A DNA stretch of 12,603 nucleotides. Source: an uncultured Alphaproteobacteria bacterium. Lineage in GTDB: Bacteria > Pseudomonadota > Alphaproteobacteria > Puniceispirillales > Puniceispirillaceae. The notes beneath the pieces were generated by a model. The model was given only the letters and a program-made list of their open reading frames with translations. It was not told where the DNA came from and did no database searches. Shown here piece by piece: positions 6,013 to 12,603 of this stretch. Where the stretch lies: contig CALEYP010000115.1 in assembly GCA_937924895.1 (NCBI GenBank), positions 1 to 12,603 of the forward strand, written 5' to 3'. The stretch's first letter is position 1. Every line of letters begins with the position of its first letter. Both the position numbers and the translations under genes were made by a program.

Positions 6013-6318
6013 ATGAAAGCGCGCATCTACAGACCAGCCAAAACATCAATGCAATCAGGGCGTGCTAAGCTCAAGCGTTGGGTATTGGAATTTCCACGGT
6101 CTTCAAAGGTCGCGCCTGAATCCCTCATGGGATGGCAATCATCGGCTGATACACAGCGCCAAGTTCGCATGTGGTTTGCCACAGAAGAAGAAGCGGTTGA
6201 ATTTGCTACCGCAAAAGATATTCCCTTTGAGGTGCAAAAGCCGCAAGCCCGTAAATTACGGATGAAAACCTATGCGGATAATTTTGCCTATGACCGCAAA
6301 GGGGCATGGACACATTAA
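6013..6318 (+). CDS. NDUFS4-like NADH dehydrogenase (complex I) accessory subunit
   Basis: A 101-residue protein of the ETC complex I NDUFS4 family, the alphaproteobacterial counterpart of the mitochondrial 18-kDa AQDQ subunit. It is a peripheral-arm accessory protein that stabilises complex I. Visible hallmarks are ARIYRPAKTSMQSGRAK at the N-terminus, KRWVLEFP, LMGWQSSADT (about 39-48), a Phe/Glu-rich middle, and YADNFAYDRKGAWTH at the C-terminus. It lacks the mitochondrial presequence, as expected. The ribosome site GAGGTG (6002-6007) precedes ATG 6013. It sits between two tRNAs, 24 bases after tRNA-Pro and 5 bases before tRNA-Arg, so mRNA and tRNAs probably share one transcript that is cut apart by tRNA processing. 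Other complex I genes are not in this window. Confidence 0.93.
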   Translation: MKARIYRPAKTSMQSGRAKLKRWVLEFPRSSKVAPESLMGWQSSADTQRQVRMWFATEEEAVEFATAKDIPFEVQKPQARKLRMKTYADNFAYDRKGAWTH

Positions 6319-6323
6319 GTTTA

Positions 6324-6400
6324 GACTCCGTAGCTCAACTGGATAGAGCAGCTGACTTCTAATCAGCAGGTTGGGGGTTCGAGTCCTCCCGGGGTCGCCA
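6324..6400 (+). tRNA. tRNA-Arg (TCT)
   Basis: A complete 77-base tRNA. Acceptor strands GACTCCG (6324-6330) and CGGGGTC pair with one T-G wobble. The discriminator is G and the encoded CCA is at 6398-6400. The anticodon stem GCTGA/TCAGC holds the loop CTTCTAA with anticodon TCT at 6358-6360. The T arm GGGGGTTCGAGTCCTCC is standard. It begins 5 bases after the stop codon of the NDUFS4-type gene. Confidence 0.95.
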
Positions 6401-6402
6401 CT

Positions 6403-6417
6403 TAGTGAGTGTCACTA
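6403..6417 (+). terminator. Small hairpin just after tRNA-Arg
   Basis: TAGTGA (6403-6408) and TCACTA (6412-6417) form a 6-bp perfect stem with a 3-base loop, 2 bases after the CCA end. No T run follows, so it is at best a weak terminator or a processing element. The rest of the 207-base spacer to tRNA-Ser (to 6607) shows nothing convincing; the protein-like frame there reads through tRNA sequence and is spurious. Confidence 0.3.
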
Positions 6418-6605
6418 TGGCAAATATGTAAGGCCAAAAAACCACATCCCTGTAACTGTCACGGATTTTACACGCCATGACATCAGGGACGCTTGTCTTA
6501 TAAAATGAAATCAGTACCAGCTTATGGCAGCGTGTCATAACGCTGAACAACCAATTTTGCGCCATATCGCCGTCTGGTAATATGCATTACATCTATCATA
6601 ATGAA

Positions 6606-6698
<93 letters not shown>

Positions 6699-6711
6699 GT
6701 CTTGGTTGAAG

Positions 6712-6740
6712 GGTGTAATCAAAGCATCTGCTGCTGTCAA
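6712..6740 (-). promoter_or_regulatory. Predicted promoter of tRNA-Ser
   Basis: On the minus strand a consensus TTGACA (6740-6735) is followed after exactly 17 bases by TACACC (6717-6712). Transcription would begin about 7 bases before the tRNA-Ser 5' end, the short leader expected for a tRNA gene. The -10 box is poor, but alphaproteobacterial promoters often rely on a strong -35. Confidence 0.55.
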
Positions 6741-6872
6741 TTGGTTATTTACTCTTTTTAAGGCCTTTTTAAAAAAGCATCCTTCACGGCCATATGAACC
6801 ATTTCTTTAGTTGCATCCAGAAACGAGGTTTCTTAGTCTGTTGACACATGCTGGTTTGCAGGAGGAGCAGTC

Positions 6873-7850
6873 ATGACACAGCCTTTTTTAAAAATTGCGC
6901 TACTCATTTTGATGTTCATGACAACACCCGCCTCGGCAGATGAGGCATTCGAAGCGTGGCTCGATACGCTTCGCCAAGATGCCGCCGCCGCTGGCATATC
7001 AGATGCCACCATCTCAGAAGCGCTATCACGCGTAGAATTGCGGGAAAAGGTTGTGAAATATGACCGTAATCAACCTGAATTCAAGCTCACCTATGACAGA
7101 TATATGCGTAATGTCGTGCCTGCCTCTCGCGTGGAAAAAGGCAAGCGCCTATGGGCGGAGAATAAAGACCTTCTTGATGAAATTAGTGCTACCTACAAGG
7201 TGCAGCCACGTTATATCGTGGCCCTTTGGGGGATTGAATCCAGCTTTGGCAAACATACGGGTGGCTTTTCTGTCATTAATGCCCTGGCAACGATGGCCTA
7301 TGATGGGCGGCGCGCAACTTTTTTCCGGAAAGAATTGCTTGCCGCACTGAAAATCATTGATGACGGCCATATTGCCTATCCTGATATGAAAGGCTCTTGG
7401 GCGGGTGCGATGGGGCAATGTCAATTTATGCCCTCAAGCTTCTTAGCCTACGCCCAAGACTGGGACGGTGATGGCAAACAAGATATCTGGCAAAATAAGG
7501 CCGATATTTTCGCCTCAATTGCGCATTATCTCCAGCAAGCTGGCTGGCGCAATGATTTAACATGGGGACGCCAGGTCCAATTGCCACAAGATTTTGCAAA
7601 TGCCGCGCAGCTTGTTGAGGCAAAGACAAGAAAAACCATGGATGAGTGGCGCGCGCTAGGTGTCACAAACCCAGATGGCTCATCTCTGCCACCGCGCAAT
7701 CTGACATCTCGTTTAGTGATGCCTGATGGTGATGAGGGGCCAGCCTTTTTGGTTTATGCCAATTTTGATGCAACACTGCGCTGGAACAGATCTAATTATT
7801 TTGCCTTGGCAGTCGGCGCCTTGTCCGATGCGATGGCTTACACGCAATAA
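6873..7850 (+). CDS. Lytic murein transglycosylase (MltB/SltB-like)
   Basis: A 325-residue exported enzyme that cleaves the MurNAc-GlcNAc bond of peptidoglycan with formation of a 1,6-anhydro end (family 3, SLT_2 fold). A signal peptide ends TTPASA|DEA at about residue 22, with no lipobox Cys, so it is probably soluble and periplasmic. The catalytic Glu is E122 in WGIESSFG. Supporting motifs are the GSWAGAMGQCQFMPSSF stretch (174-190) and an EF-hand-like DWDGDGKQD (196-204), as in MltB. It ends soon after the catalytic domain and lacks the C-terminal peptidoglycan-binding repeat seen in some relatives. GGAGGAG (6861-6867) precedes the ATG. It heads the cell-wall gene run; rlpA starts 11 bases after its stop. 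Confidence 0.92.
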   Translation: MTQPFLKIALLILMFMTTPASADEAFEAWLDTLRQDAAAAGISDATISEALSRVELREKVVKYDRNQPEFKLTYDRYMRNVVPASRVEKGKRLWAENKDLLDEISATYKVQPRYIVALWGIESSFGKHTGGFSVINALATMAYDGRRATFFRKELLAALKIIDDGHIAYPDMKGSWAGAMGQCQFMPSSFLAYAQDWDGDGKQDIWQNKADIFASIAHYLQQAGWRNDLTWGRQVQLPQDFANAAQLVEAKTRKTMDEWRALGVTNPDGSSLPPRNLTSRLVMPDGDEGPAFLVYANFDATLRWNRSNYFALAVGALSDAMAYTQ

Positions 7851-7861
7851 GGGTTTTCACT

Positions 7862-8845
7862 ATGACACTGCACCATCAATTAGCGTCTGTTCGTCATTTT
7901 ACAAAAATCGTTGCCTGCGCACTCTTGCTATCAGGATGCGGCGCGGCTGAGTTAGCGATTGATTTCGCTAAAAAGGTCAATCAAAAGCAAGAAAAAGAAG
8001 ACCAAATTGCAGCTGCGGGCTCCGTTAAGGCTAGCCCTCGCTATAAGATTGGTGATCCTTATCAAGTCGCAGGTGTGTGGTATTATCCTGAACGTAATTT
8101 AAAATATGATGAAACAGGGGTTGGCTCTTGGTATGGTGATGAATTTGCTGGTCGCCTAACAGCGAATGGTGAAATTTTTGACCCCAATAAAGTCTCAGCC
8201 GCCCACAAAACTCTGCCGATGCCATCTGTGGTGCGTGTGACCAATTTGGATAATGGGAAATCACTTGTCGTGCGTGTGAATGACCGCGGGCCATTTGTGT
8301 CAGGCCGTATCATTGATTTATCACGCGAAGCAGCCCGCTTGATTGGTTATAAGGATAGCGGGATAGCTCGCGTTCGTGTGCAGGTGTTAACCGAACAATC
8401 GCTTCGTCTGGAACAGCTTGCTAAAGACGGGCAATTTCCTGAGGATGGTTTTGAAGACAGTGATTTACCAACCTCAAACGCTGTCGCAAAACCAAATGTT
8501 AATCTGACGGCGCGTACCACAAGAGCGACATCTGTTAAGAAAGCGCCTGGTAAATCAGCGCTTGATCTCCTATCCCAGAACAAAGTGGGAGAAGTGATAC
8601 AAACAGCGCCTATTGAAACTGATATTTGGGTACAGATTGGCGCCTTCCATAGCGAACAAAATGCCGAAAATGTTATGTCACGCGTTGCGCATTTGGGACA
8701 AGGACAGGTGGCGCCAACCCTACGAGACGGTAAAACACTTTATCGGGCACGTCTTGGCCCCGTGACAGTCGTTGAAGATGCTGATAAATTATTAGCTGAT
8801 ATCTTGAAATTAGGGTTTAATGGAGCCCGTATCGTTGTTGATTAA
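7862..8845 (+). CDS. rlpA: Septal ring lytic transglycosylase RlpA (lipoprotein, DPBB + SPOR)
   Basis: A 327-residue outer-membrane lipoprotein. In Pseudomonas, RlpA cleaves peptidoglycan strands lacking stem peptides at the division site. The lipobox is LSGC with C26 as the lipidated residue. The double-psi beta-barrel domain covers about residues 86-175 (GVGSWYGDEFAGRLTANGE, then VNDRGPFVSGRIIDLS), with E104, H115 and D141 in the places of the conserved acidic/His residues. A low-complexity linker (about 190-250) leads to a C-terminal SPOR domain (about 254-327, starting IWVQIGAF), which binds denuded glycan at the septum. The ribosome site is weak (AAGGG), consistent with coupling to the preceding transglycosylase gene. 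Confidence 0.93.
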   Translation: MTLHHQLASVRHFTKIVACALLLSGCGAAELAIDFAKKVNQKQEKEDQIAAAGSVKASPRYKIGDPYQVAGVWYYPERNLKYDETGVGSWYGDEFAGRLTANGEIFDPNKVSAAHKTLPMPSVVRVTNLDNGKSLVVRVNDRGPFVSGRIIDLSREAARLIGYKDSGIARVRVQVLTEQSLRLEQLAKDGQFPEDGFEDSDLPTSNAVAKPNVNLTARTTRATSVKKAPGKSALDLLSQNKVGEVIQTAPIETDIWVQIGAFHSEQNAENVMSRVAHLGQGQVAPTLRDGKTLYRARLGPVTVVEDADKLLADILKLGFNGARIVVD

Positions 8846-8854
8846 ACGGCCCTA

Positions 8855-8872
8855 TCCGCATTATTATGCGGA
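8855..8872 (+). terminator. Intergenic hairpin between rlpA and dacA
   Basis: TCCGCAT (8855-8861) and ATGCGGA (8866-8872) form a perfect 7-bp stem with a TATT loop, 9 bases after the rlpA stop. It is followed by CGCTTTGTTT, only loosely T-rich, so it may act as a partial terminator or an mRNA-stabilising stem within the operon. Confidence 0.45.
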
Positions 8873-8905
8873 CGCTTTGTTTATGTACGCCTTTAGGACA
8901 GAATT

Positions 8906-10075
8906 ATGAAATATCGTAATATTTTGATCGCCGCCACTATGGGGTTCTCGCTTTTCAGTCCCCAGCTACAGGCAGAAATCCCAACTGTCGCGGAATATGC
9001 CTATATCACAGATTATAATTCTGGACGGGTTTTGCTTGATAAGAATGCGTCACAAGCGATGAAACCTGCCTCTATGGCAAAAATCATGACAACCTACCTT
9101 GCGTTTGAACGCATTAAAGAAGGCAGCTTGTCTTTGGATGAGACGTTTGTTGTGTCTGAAAAGGCATGGAAAAAAGGGGGGTCACGGATGTTCCTAGACC
9201 CAGGCTCTCGCGTCTCTGTGAGAGACCTATTACGCGGCGTTAATATTCAATCAGGCAATGATGCCGCAATTGTTCTGGCTGAGGGGTTATCTGGGTCTGA
9301 GGATGCCTTTGCTGATGAAATGAATGATAAAGCGCGAGAATTGGGTATGTATAATACGGTCTTCCGCAATGCGACAGGCTGGCCTGATCCAGAGCTTACA
9401 ACGACAGCAGAGGATTTGAATCGTCTCGCGACAGCCATGATCCGCGATTTTCCGGCTGACACCTATCCGGAGTTATATCCGACCTACAAGGAAAAGACCT
9501 TCACCTATAATGATATTAAGCAAGGAAACCGTAACCCGCTGCTTTACAAGGACGAAAGCGCTGATGGCCTAAAGACAGGCCATACAGAAGAATCAGGCTA
9601 TGGCCTTGTCGGCACATCACTTCGCGGTAATCAGCGTATTATTATGGTGTTAAATGGCATGGCGTCGAAGGCTGAACGGTCGCAAGAATCGCTGCGCCTG
9701 ATGGATTTGATGTTCCGTGAATTTAAACAATATGAGTTTTTTGATAAAGACCAAGAGATCGATACTGCTAATATTTGGCTAGGCAACAAAGCGCAGGTCA
9801 AGCTATTGGCCAGCCAAGATATTCACAAGGTGATGTCGCGTGCTGAAAGACGTTCGTTAAAGGTGTCTGTCAATTGGTCAGATCCTATCCCAGCACCGTT
9901 AAAAGCAGGGCAAGAGGTTGGTTTTATCAAATTGAGCTATGCAGATAGCGAAGAGAAAATTCCTCTTTTGGCGGCTGAAGATGTGGCAGAATTAGGATTT
10001 TTTGACCGGATTACGGAAGCCTTTAAATATCTCATCTTTGGGTCACCTTTTGATGCCGCTGGGAATGCCTCTTAA
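8906..10075 (+). CDS. dacA: D-alanyl-D-alanine carboxypeptidase (PBP5/6 type)
   Basis: A 389-residue periplasmic penicillin-binding protein that trims the terminal D-Ala from peptidoglycan stem pentapeptides. The signal peptide ends LQA|EIP at about residue 23. The three active-site motifs are intact: SMAK (S56 nucleophile, K59), SGN (116-118) and KTG (223-225). A PBP5 C-terminal beta domain follows (about 276-370). The last 20 residues (FFDRITEAFKYLIFG, then a short tail) are amphipathic and fit the membrane-anchor helix of this family. AGGACAG precedes the ATG. The stop overlaps the tmk start by one base. Expression with rlpA and the lytic transglycosylase would couple cell-wall trimming with strand cleavage. 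Confidence 0.95.
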   Translation: MKYRNILIAATMGFSLFSPQLQAEIPTVAEYAYITDYNSGRVLLDKNASQAMKPASMAKIMTTYLAFERIKEGSLSLDETFVVSEKAWKKGGSRMFLDPGSRVSVRDLLRGVNIQSGNDAAIVLAEGLSGSEDAFADEMNDKARELGMYNTVFRNATGWPDPELTTTAEDLNRLATAMIRDFPADTYPELYPTYKEKTFTYNDIKQGNRNPLLYKDESADGLKTGHTEESGYGLVGTSLRGNQRIIMVLNGMASKAERSQESLRLMDLMFREFKQYEFFDKDQEIDTANIWLGNKAQVKLLASQDIHKVMSRAERRSLKVSVNWSDPIPAPLKAGQEVGFIKLSYADSEEKIPLLAAEDVAELGFFDRITEAFKYLIFGSPFDAAGNAS

Positions 10076-10734
10076 TGATGAACGAGTCTCATCAAGGTCT
10101 CTTCATTTCGCTAGAAGGCGGTGAGGGGGCTGGCAAATCAACCCAAATCAAACGCCTCAAAGAATGGTGTGAAAAGTTGCATCCCGGACGAGAGGTGATT
10201 GTCACTAGAGAGCCGGGTGGCACAGATGGCGCTGAAGCAATCAGATCGCTTCTTGTACAGGGCGACACCAACAAATTTACTGCCAAAACAGATGCGCTTT
10301 TGATGTTAGCATCGCGGGTAGAACATGTTGAAAGGTTATTAAAACCTGCCTTATCCGCAGGGGCCATCATCCTATGCGATCGGTTCTCAGATAGTTCTTT
10401 TGTCTATCAGGCATTGAGTGAAGGTGGTTTTGATGAGGCGTCTTTGCGTCATCTTCATCATATGGCAATTGATAATTTTGTGCCAGATATCACCTATCTA
10501 TTTGATCTGCCGCCCGAAGTGGGGCTGGCAAGGGCAGGCGCTCGTGCAAACCAATCAGAGGCGCGGTTTGAAAGTAAAGGCCTCGCCTTTCATGAGGCGG
10601 TGCGTAGCGGTTATCTCTCTTTGGCAAAGGATAACCCTCGTATTGAAGTGATGGATGCCACTCGCTCAGAAGATGAGTTATTTGAGGCCCTCACAACTTC
10701 GCTGGCACGTCATATGTCAGGGCGGGGCTGGTAA
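10075..10734 (+). CDS. tmk: Thymidylate kinase (dTMP kinase)
   Basis: A 219-residue cytoplasmic kinase that phosphorylates dTMP to dTDP on the path to dTTP. The P-loop is GGEGAGKST (15-23). The dTMP-binding region has TREPGGT (44-50) and CDRFSDSSFVYQ (101-112), and the LID segment has ARFES (163-167). The length is typical. The first ATG overlaps the dacA TAA by one base, and a second ATG follows at 10078; with no strong ribosome site, coupling to dacA is likely. The stop is directly followed by the holB start codon, so dTTP supply and clamp loading are encoded together. Confidence 0.96.
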   Translation: MMNESHQGLFISLEGGEGAGKSTQIKRLKEWCEKLHPGREVIVTREPGGTDGAEAIRSLLVQGDTNKFTAKTDALLMLASRVEHVERLLKPALSAGAIILCDRFSDSSFVYQALSEGGFDEASLRHLHHMAIDNFVPDITYLFDLPPEVGLARAGARANQSEARFESKGLAFHEAVRSGYLSLAKDNPRIEVMDATRSEDELFEALTTSLARHMSGRGW

Positions 10735-11811
10735 ATGGAAGAGGCGGAGCTTGTCTCATTTGCACGCCCCATTTTAGGGCATGATGATGCTGTTGCACAA
10801 TTTTGTGACGCCTTCCATGCCGGGAAACTACCCCATGCCTGGCTAGTGATAGGAAAAAGCGGGATCGGCAAGGCGTCTCTTATTCATCATCTATCAGCCT
10901 GCCTCATGGCACATGACCAACAACAGGACGCATTATTTGGTGATACTACGCCTCTGCGTTACGAGATTGATACGACCAACCCGATTATGCGGCAAGTTTT
11001 GCAAAAAGCGCATCCTGATTTTCTGTATATTGCCGCTGAGGCAAGTGACAAAAATAAGTCAGGTAGTATCAAAACAGAGCAAATCAGAGAGATAGGCGCA
11101 TTTTTTAGCCGCAAATCAGCCGATGGCGGTTGGCGCATTGCCATTATTGATACCCTTGACCAGGTGAATGTGAATGGCGCGAATGCGATGCTTAAAATTG
11201 TGGAGGAACCTCCAGAGAAATCATTGTTATTTCTCATCGCAAGCCAAGCTGGCTCAGTACTGCCAACCATTCGGTCGCGTTGTCGTCATTTGATGCTACA
11301 TCCGCCATCAGAGGATATTCAGCTTCACATTTTACAAAACGCCTTACCCGAAGCGGCTCCTGAGGCGCTATCTCGCTTAGCCTATCTGGCAGAGGGTGGT
11401 ATTGGATTTGCGTTACGGATCAGCGAGACTGATATTGGCGATCTATATGAAGTGACATGCCGCCTCTTATCTGATCCCAAAGCAAATGGGGCGGACTTTC
11501 TCGCAGTATCAGGGAAATGGGGGGCGTCTCGGACCGCAAAAGATTATGTGGAGGTAGCTAAGCGGTGCTTTGGCCGGTTATTACAACAAGCCGCTTTGAA
11601 AAGCGCCCATCACAGTGATAATGTGAGCCTCCTCTCATTTGAAAACGATGTGATAGAGCGTCTTTGCCAACATCAAAATGCAGTCACCTTAGCTGATGCG
11701 CATCATCGCTTCCAAACCGCCTTGCAAGAAGCTGAGCGCAGATATTTGGATTTATCGACTGTTTTTACAATGCAATTGCTAGAAATCCATGGATTTGCAC
11801 ATCCAAAATAG
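10735..11811 (+). CDS. holB: DNA polymerase III delta-prime subunit
   Basis: A 358-residue AAA+ clamp-loader subunit that helps open and load the sliding clamp onto primed DNA. The ATG immediately follows the tmk stop. The Walker A region is GKSGIGKASL (40-49). A Walker B-like strand IAIIDTLDQVN leads to NGANAMLKIVEEPPEKS (147-163), and the SRC motif is at 181-183 in TIRSRC, all hallmarks of the gamma/delta-prime family. The four-cysteine zinc module usually found between Walker A and B is missing: no cysteines occur in residues 57-140. The C-terminal half is helical and variable. The gene order tmk-holB is widely conserved, which supports the assignment. Confidence 0.92.
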   Translation: MEEAELVSFARPILGHDDAVAQFCDAFHAGKLPHAWLVIGKSGIGKASLIHHLSACLMAHDQQQDALFGDTTPLRYEIDTTNPIMRQVLQKAHPDFLYIAAEASDKNKSGSIKTEQIREIGAFFSRKSADGGWRIAIIDTLDQVNVNGANAMLKIVEEPPEKSLLFLIASQAGSVLPTIRSRCRHLMLHPPSEDIQLHILQNALPEAAPEALSRLAYLAEGGIGFALRISETDIGDLYEVTCRLLSDPKANGADFLAVSGKWGASRTAKDYVEVAKRCFGRLLQQAALKSAHHSDNVSLLSFENDVIERLCQHQNAVTLADAHHRFQTALQEAERRYLDLSTVFTMQLLEIHGFAHPK

Positions 11812-11876
11812 GGTAAGGAATAACAAGTCCAATTTAGCGAAATCTTAACCAGACAGGCTGTCAGGAAACCGGTGCA

Positions 11877-12603
11877 ATGGATAAAACCTTTTACATCACA
11901 ACGCCAATTTATTACGTGAATGACAAGCCACATATTGGCCACGCTTATACGACGCTTGCCTGCGATGTGTTAGCTCGTTTTAAAAGATGCGATGGCCATC
12001 AGGTTAAGTTTCTCACTGGCACTGATGAGCATGGACAAAAAGTAGAGATCGCAGCCCAAAAGGCTGGTATTGACCCGCAATCATTCACAGATGCCGTGTC
12101 TCAGAATTTCCAAGATTTGGCTGTCCGCATGAATTTCAGCAATGATGAGTTCATCCGCACCACATCCGAAAGACATAAGAAAACTTGCCAGAAATTATGG
12201 TCTTTGTTGCTTGAAAAAGGGCATATTTACCTTGGCAAATATGCTGGTTGGTATTCTGTTCGTGACGAAGCCTATTATACCGAGACAGAAATTGTTGATG
12301 GCAAAGCGCCAACAGGTGCCCCCGTGGAGTGGGTGGAAGAGCCTTCTTATTTCTTCAATTTGTCTGCGTGGCAGGACAAGCTGCTTGCTTTTTATGAGGC
12401 AAATCCAGACTTTGTTGCACCACAAAGCCGTTTCAATGAGATTAAATCATTTGTATCTGGCGGCCTCAAAGATTTATCGGTTAGTCGCACAAGCTTTCAA
12501 TGGGGTGTGCCTGTCCCCGGTGATGATGACCATGTGATGTATGTATGGCTTGATGCCCTCACAAATTACCTGACAGCCGCAGGCTGGGGTGATGATGAAG
12601 CCA
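11877..12603 (+). CDS. metG: Methionyl-tRNA synthetase, N-terminal part (runs off the window)
   Basis: A class I aminoacyl-tRNA synthetase that charges tRNA-Met. Only the first 242 codons are inside the window. The opening MDKTFYITTPIYYVNDK leads into the HIGH motif (residues 19-22, PHIGHAY). FLTGTDEHGQKVE follows at about 49-61, and VMYVWLDALTNYLTA lies near the end. The KMSKS loop and anticodon-binding domain lie beyond the edge. In the connective peptide GWYSVRDEAYYTE and DGKAPTGAPVEW take the place of the zinc-binding CxxC pairs, so this is a zinc-less type, common in alphaproteobacteria and mitochondria. The ATG has AGGAAA about 10 bases upstream. It lies 65 bases after holB, with no strong terminator seen between. 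Confidence 0.95.
   Translation, partial: MDKTFYITTPIYYVNDKPHIGHAYTTLACDVLARFKRCDGHQVKFLTGTDEHGQKVEIAAQKAGIDPQSFTDAVSQNFQDLAVRMNFSNDEFIRTTSERHKKTCQKLWSLLLEKGHIYLGKYAGWYSVRDEAYYTETEIVDGKAPTGAPVEWVEEPSYFFNLSAWQDKLLAFYEANPDFVAPQSRFNEIKSFVSGGLKDLSVSRTSFQWGVPVPGDDDHVMYVWLDALTNYLTAAGWGDDEA

Noticed and set aside
6528..6545. CAGCG/CGCTG hairpin in the spacer between tRNA-Arg and tRNA-Ser
   Set aside because: A 5-bp stem with an 8-base loop and no T run on either strand is too weak to call a terminator.
6359..6565. Minus-strand frame of 68 residues ending WRPREDSNPQPAD
   Set aside because: The end is the familiar false peptide produced by translating a tRNA (here tRNA-Arg) on the wrong strand. The rest lies in an otherwise empty spacer and has no ribosome site.
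6841..6846. TTGACA upstream of the lytic transglycosylase gene
   Set aside because: The position 17 bases downstream falls in the ribosome site and start region, with no -10 element.
12142..12537. 131-residue plus-strand frame near the right end
   Set aside because: It is an out-of-phase reading of metG, whose true frame is open to the window edge with the HIGH motif and family sequence.

Overview
The window reads as an alphaproteobacterial chromosome of moderate GC content. The pointers are a prokaryotic NDUFS4-type complex I accessory subunit, the gene run lytic transglycosylase - rlpA - dacA - tmk - holB - metG, a non-pyrrolysine MttB-family methyltransferase, and a zinc-less MetRS. A marine lineage such as SAR116 would fit, but that is inference. 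I see no insertion sequences, phage genes or CRISPR array. This looks like a stable core-type region.

Left part (1-2334, plus strand): the 3' end of a tRNA-Glu and its terminator, a roughly 300-base spacer with two short inverted repeats, then an MttB-family methyltransferase gene followed 3 bases later by a 66-residue Cys-rich zinc-ribbon-like protein. After an 8-bp perfect hairpin comes a 32-residue single-span membrane peptide.

Minus-strand block (2340-4278): nhaA (Na+/H+ antiporter) with a good promoter and a leader hairpin, then a 45-residue single-span membrane protein, then an IscU/SufU-type Fe-S scaffold. It converges on the 32-residue peptide gene. Both small genes are too short to be caught by a 60-codon cutoff.

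Centre (4324-6740): a histone-deacetylase/AcuC-family amidohydrolase gene overlaps or abuts a secreted DUF192 protein gene. Next comes tRNA-Pro(TGG), an NDUFS4-like complex I subunit and tRNA-Arg(TCT) in tight tandem, a 200-base spacer, and tRNA-Ser(TGA) on the opposite strand with its own promoter.

Right part (6873-12603, plus strand): one long, close-packed gene run. First come three periplasmic or outer-membrane cell-wall enzymes (MltB-like lytic transglycosylase, lipoprotein RlpA, D-Ala-D-Ala carboxypeptidase). Then come dTMP kinase, the DNA polymerase III delta-prime subunit and methionyl-tRNA synthetase, the last cut by the window end. The run links peptidoglycan remodelling with dTTP supply, clamp loading and translation.

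No clear undescribed multi-gene system is evident. The most interesting items are the small unannotated genes (66, 45 and 32 residues) attached to the MttB-family and NhaA/Fe-S scaffold genes, and the structured leader of nhaA.
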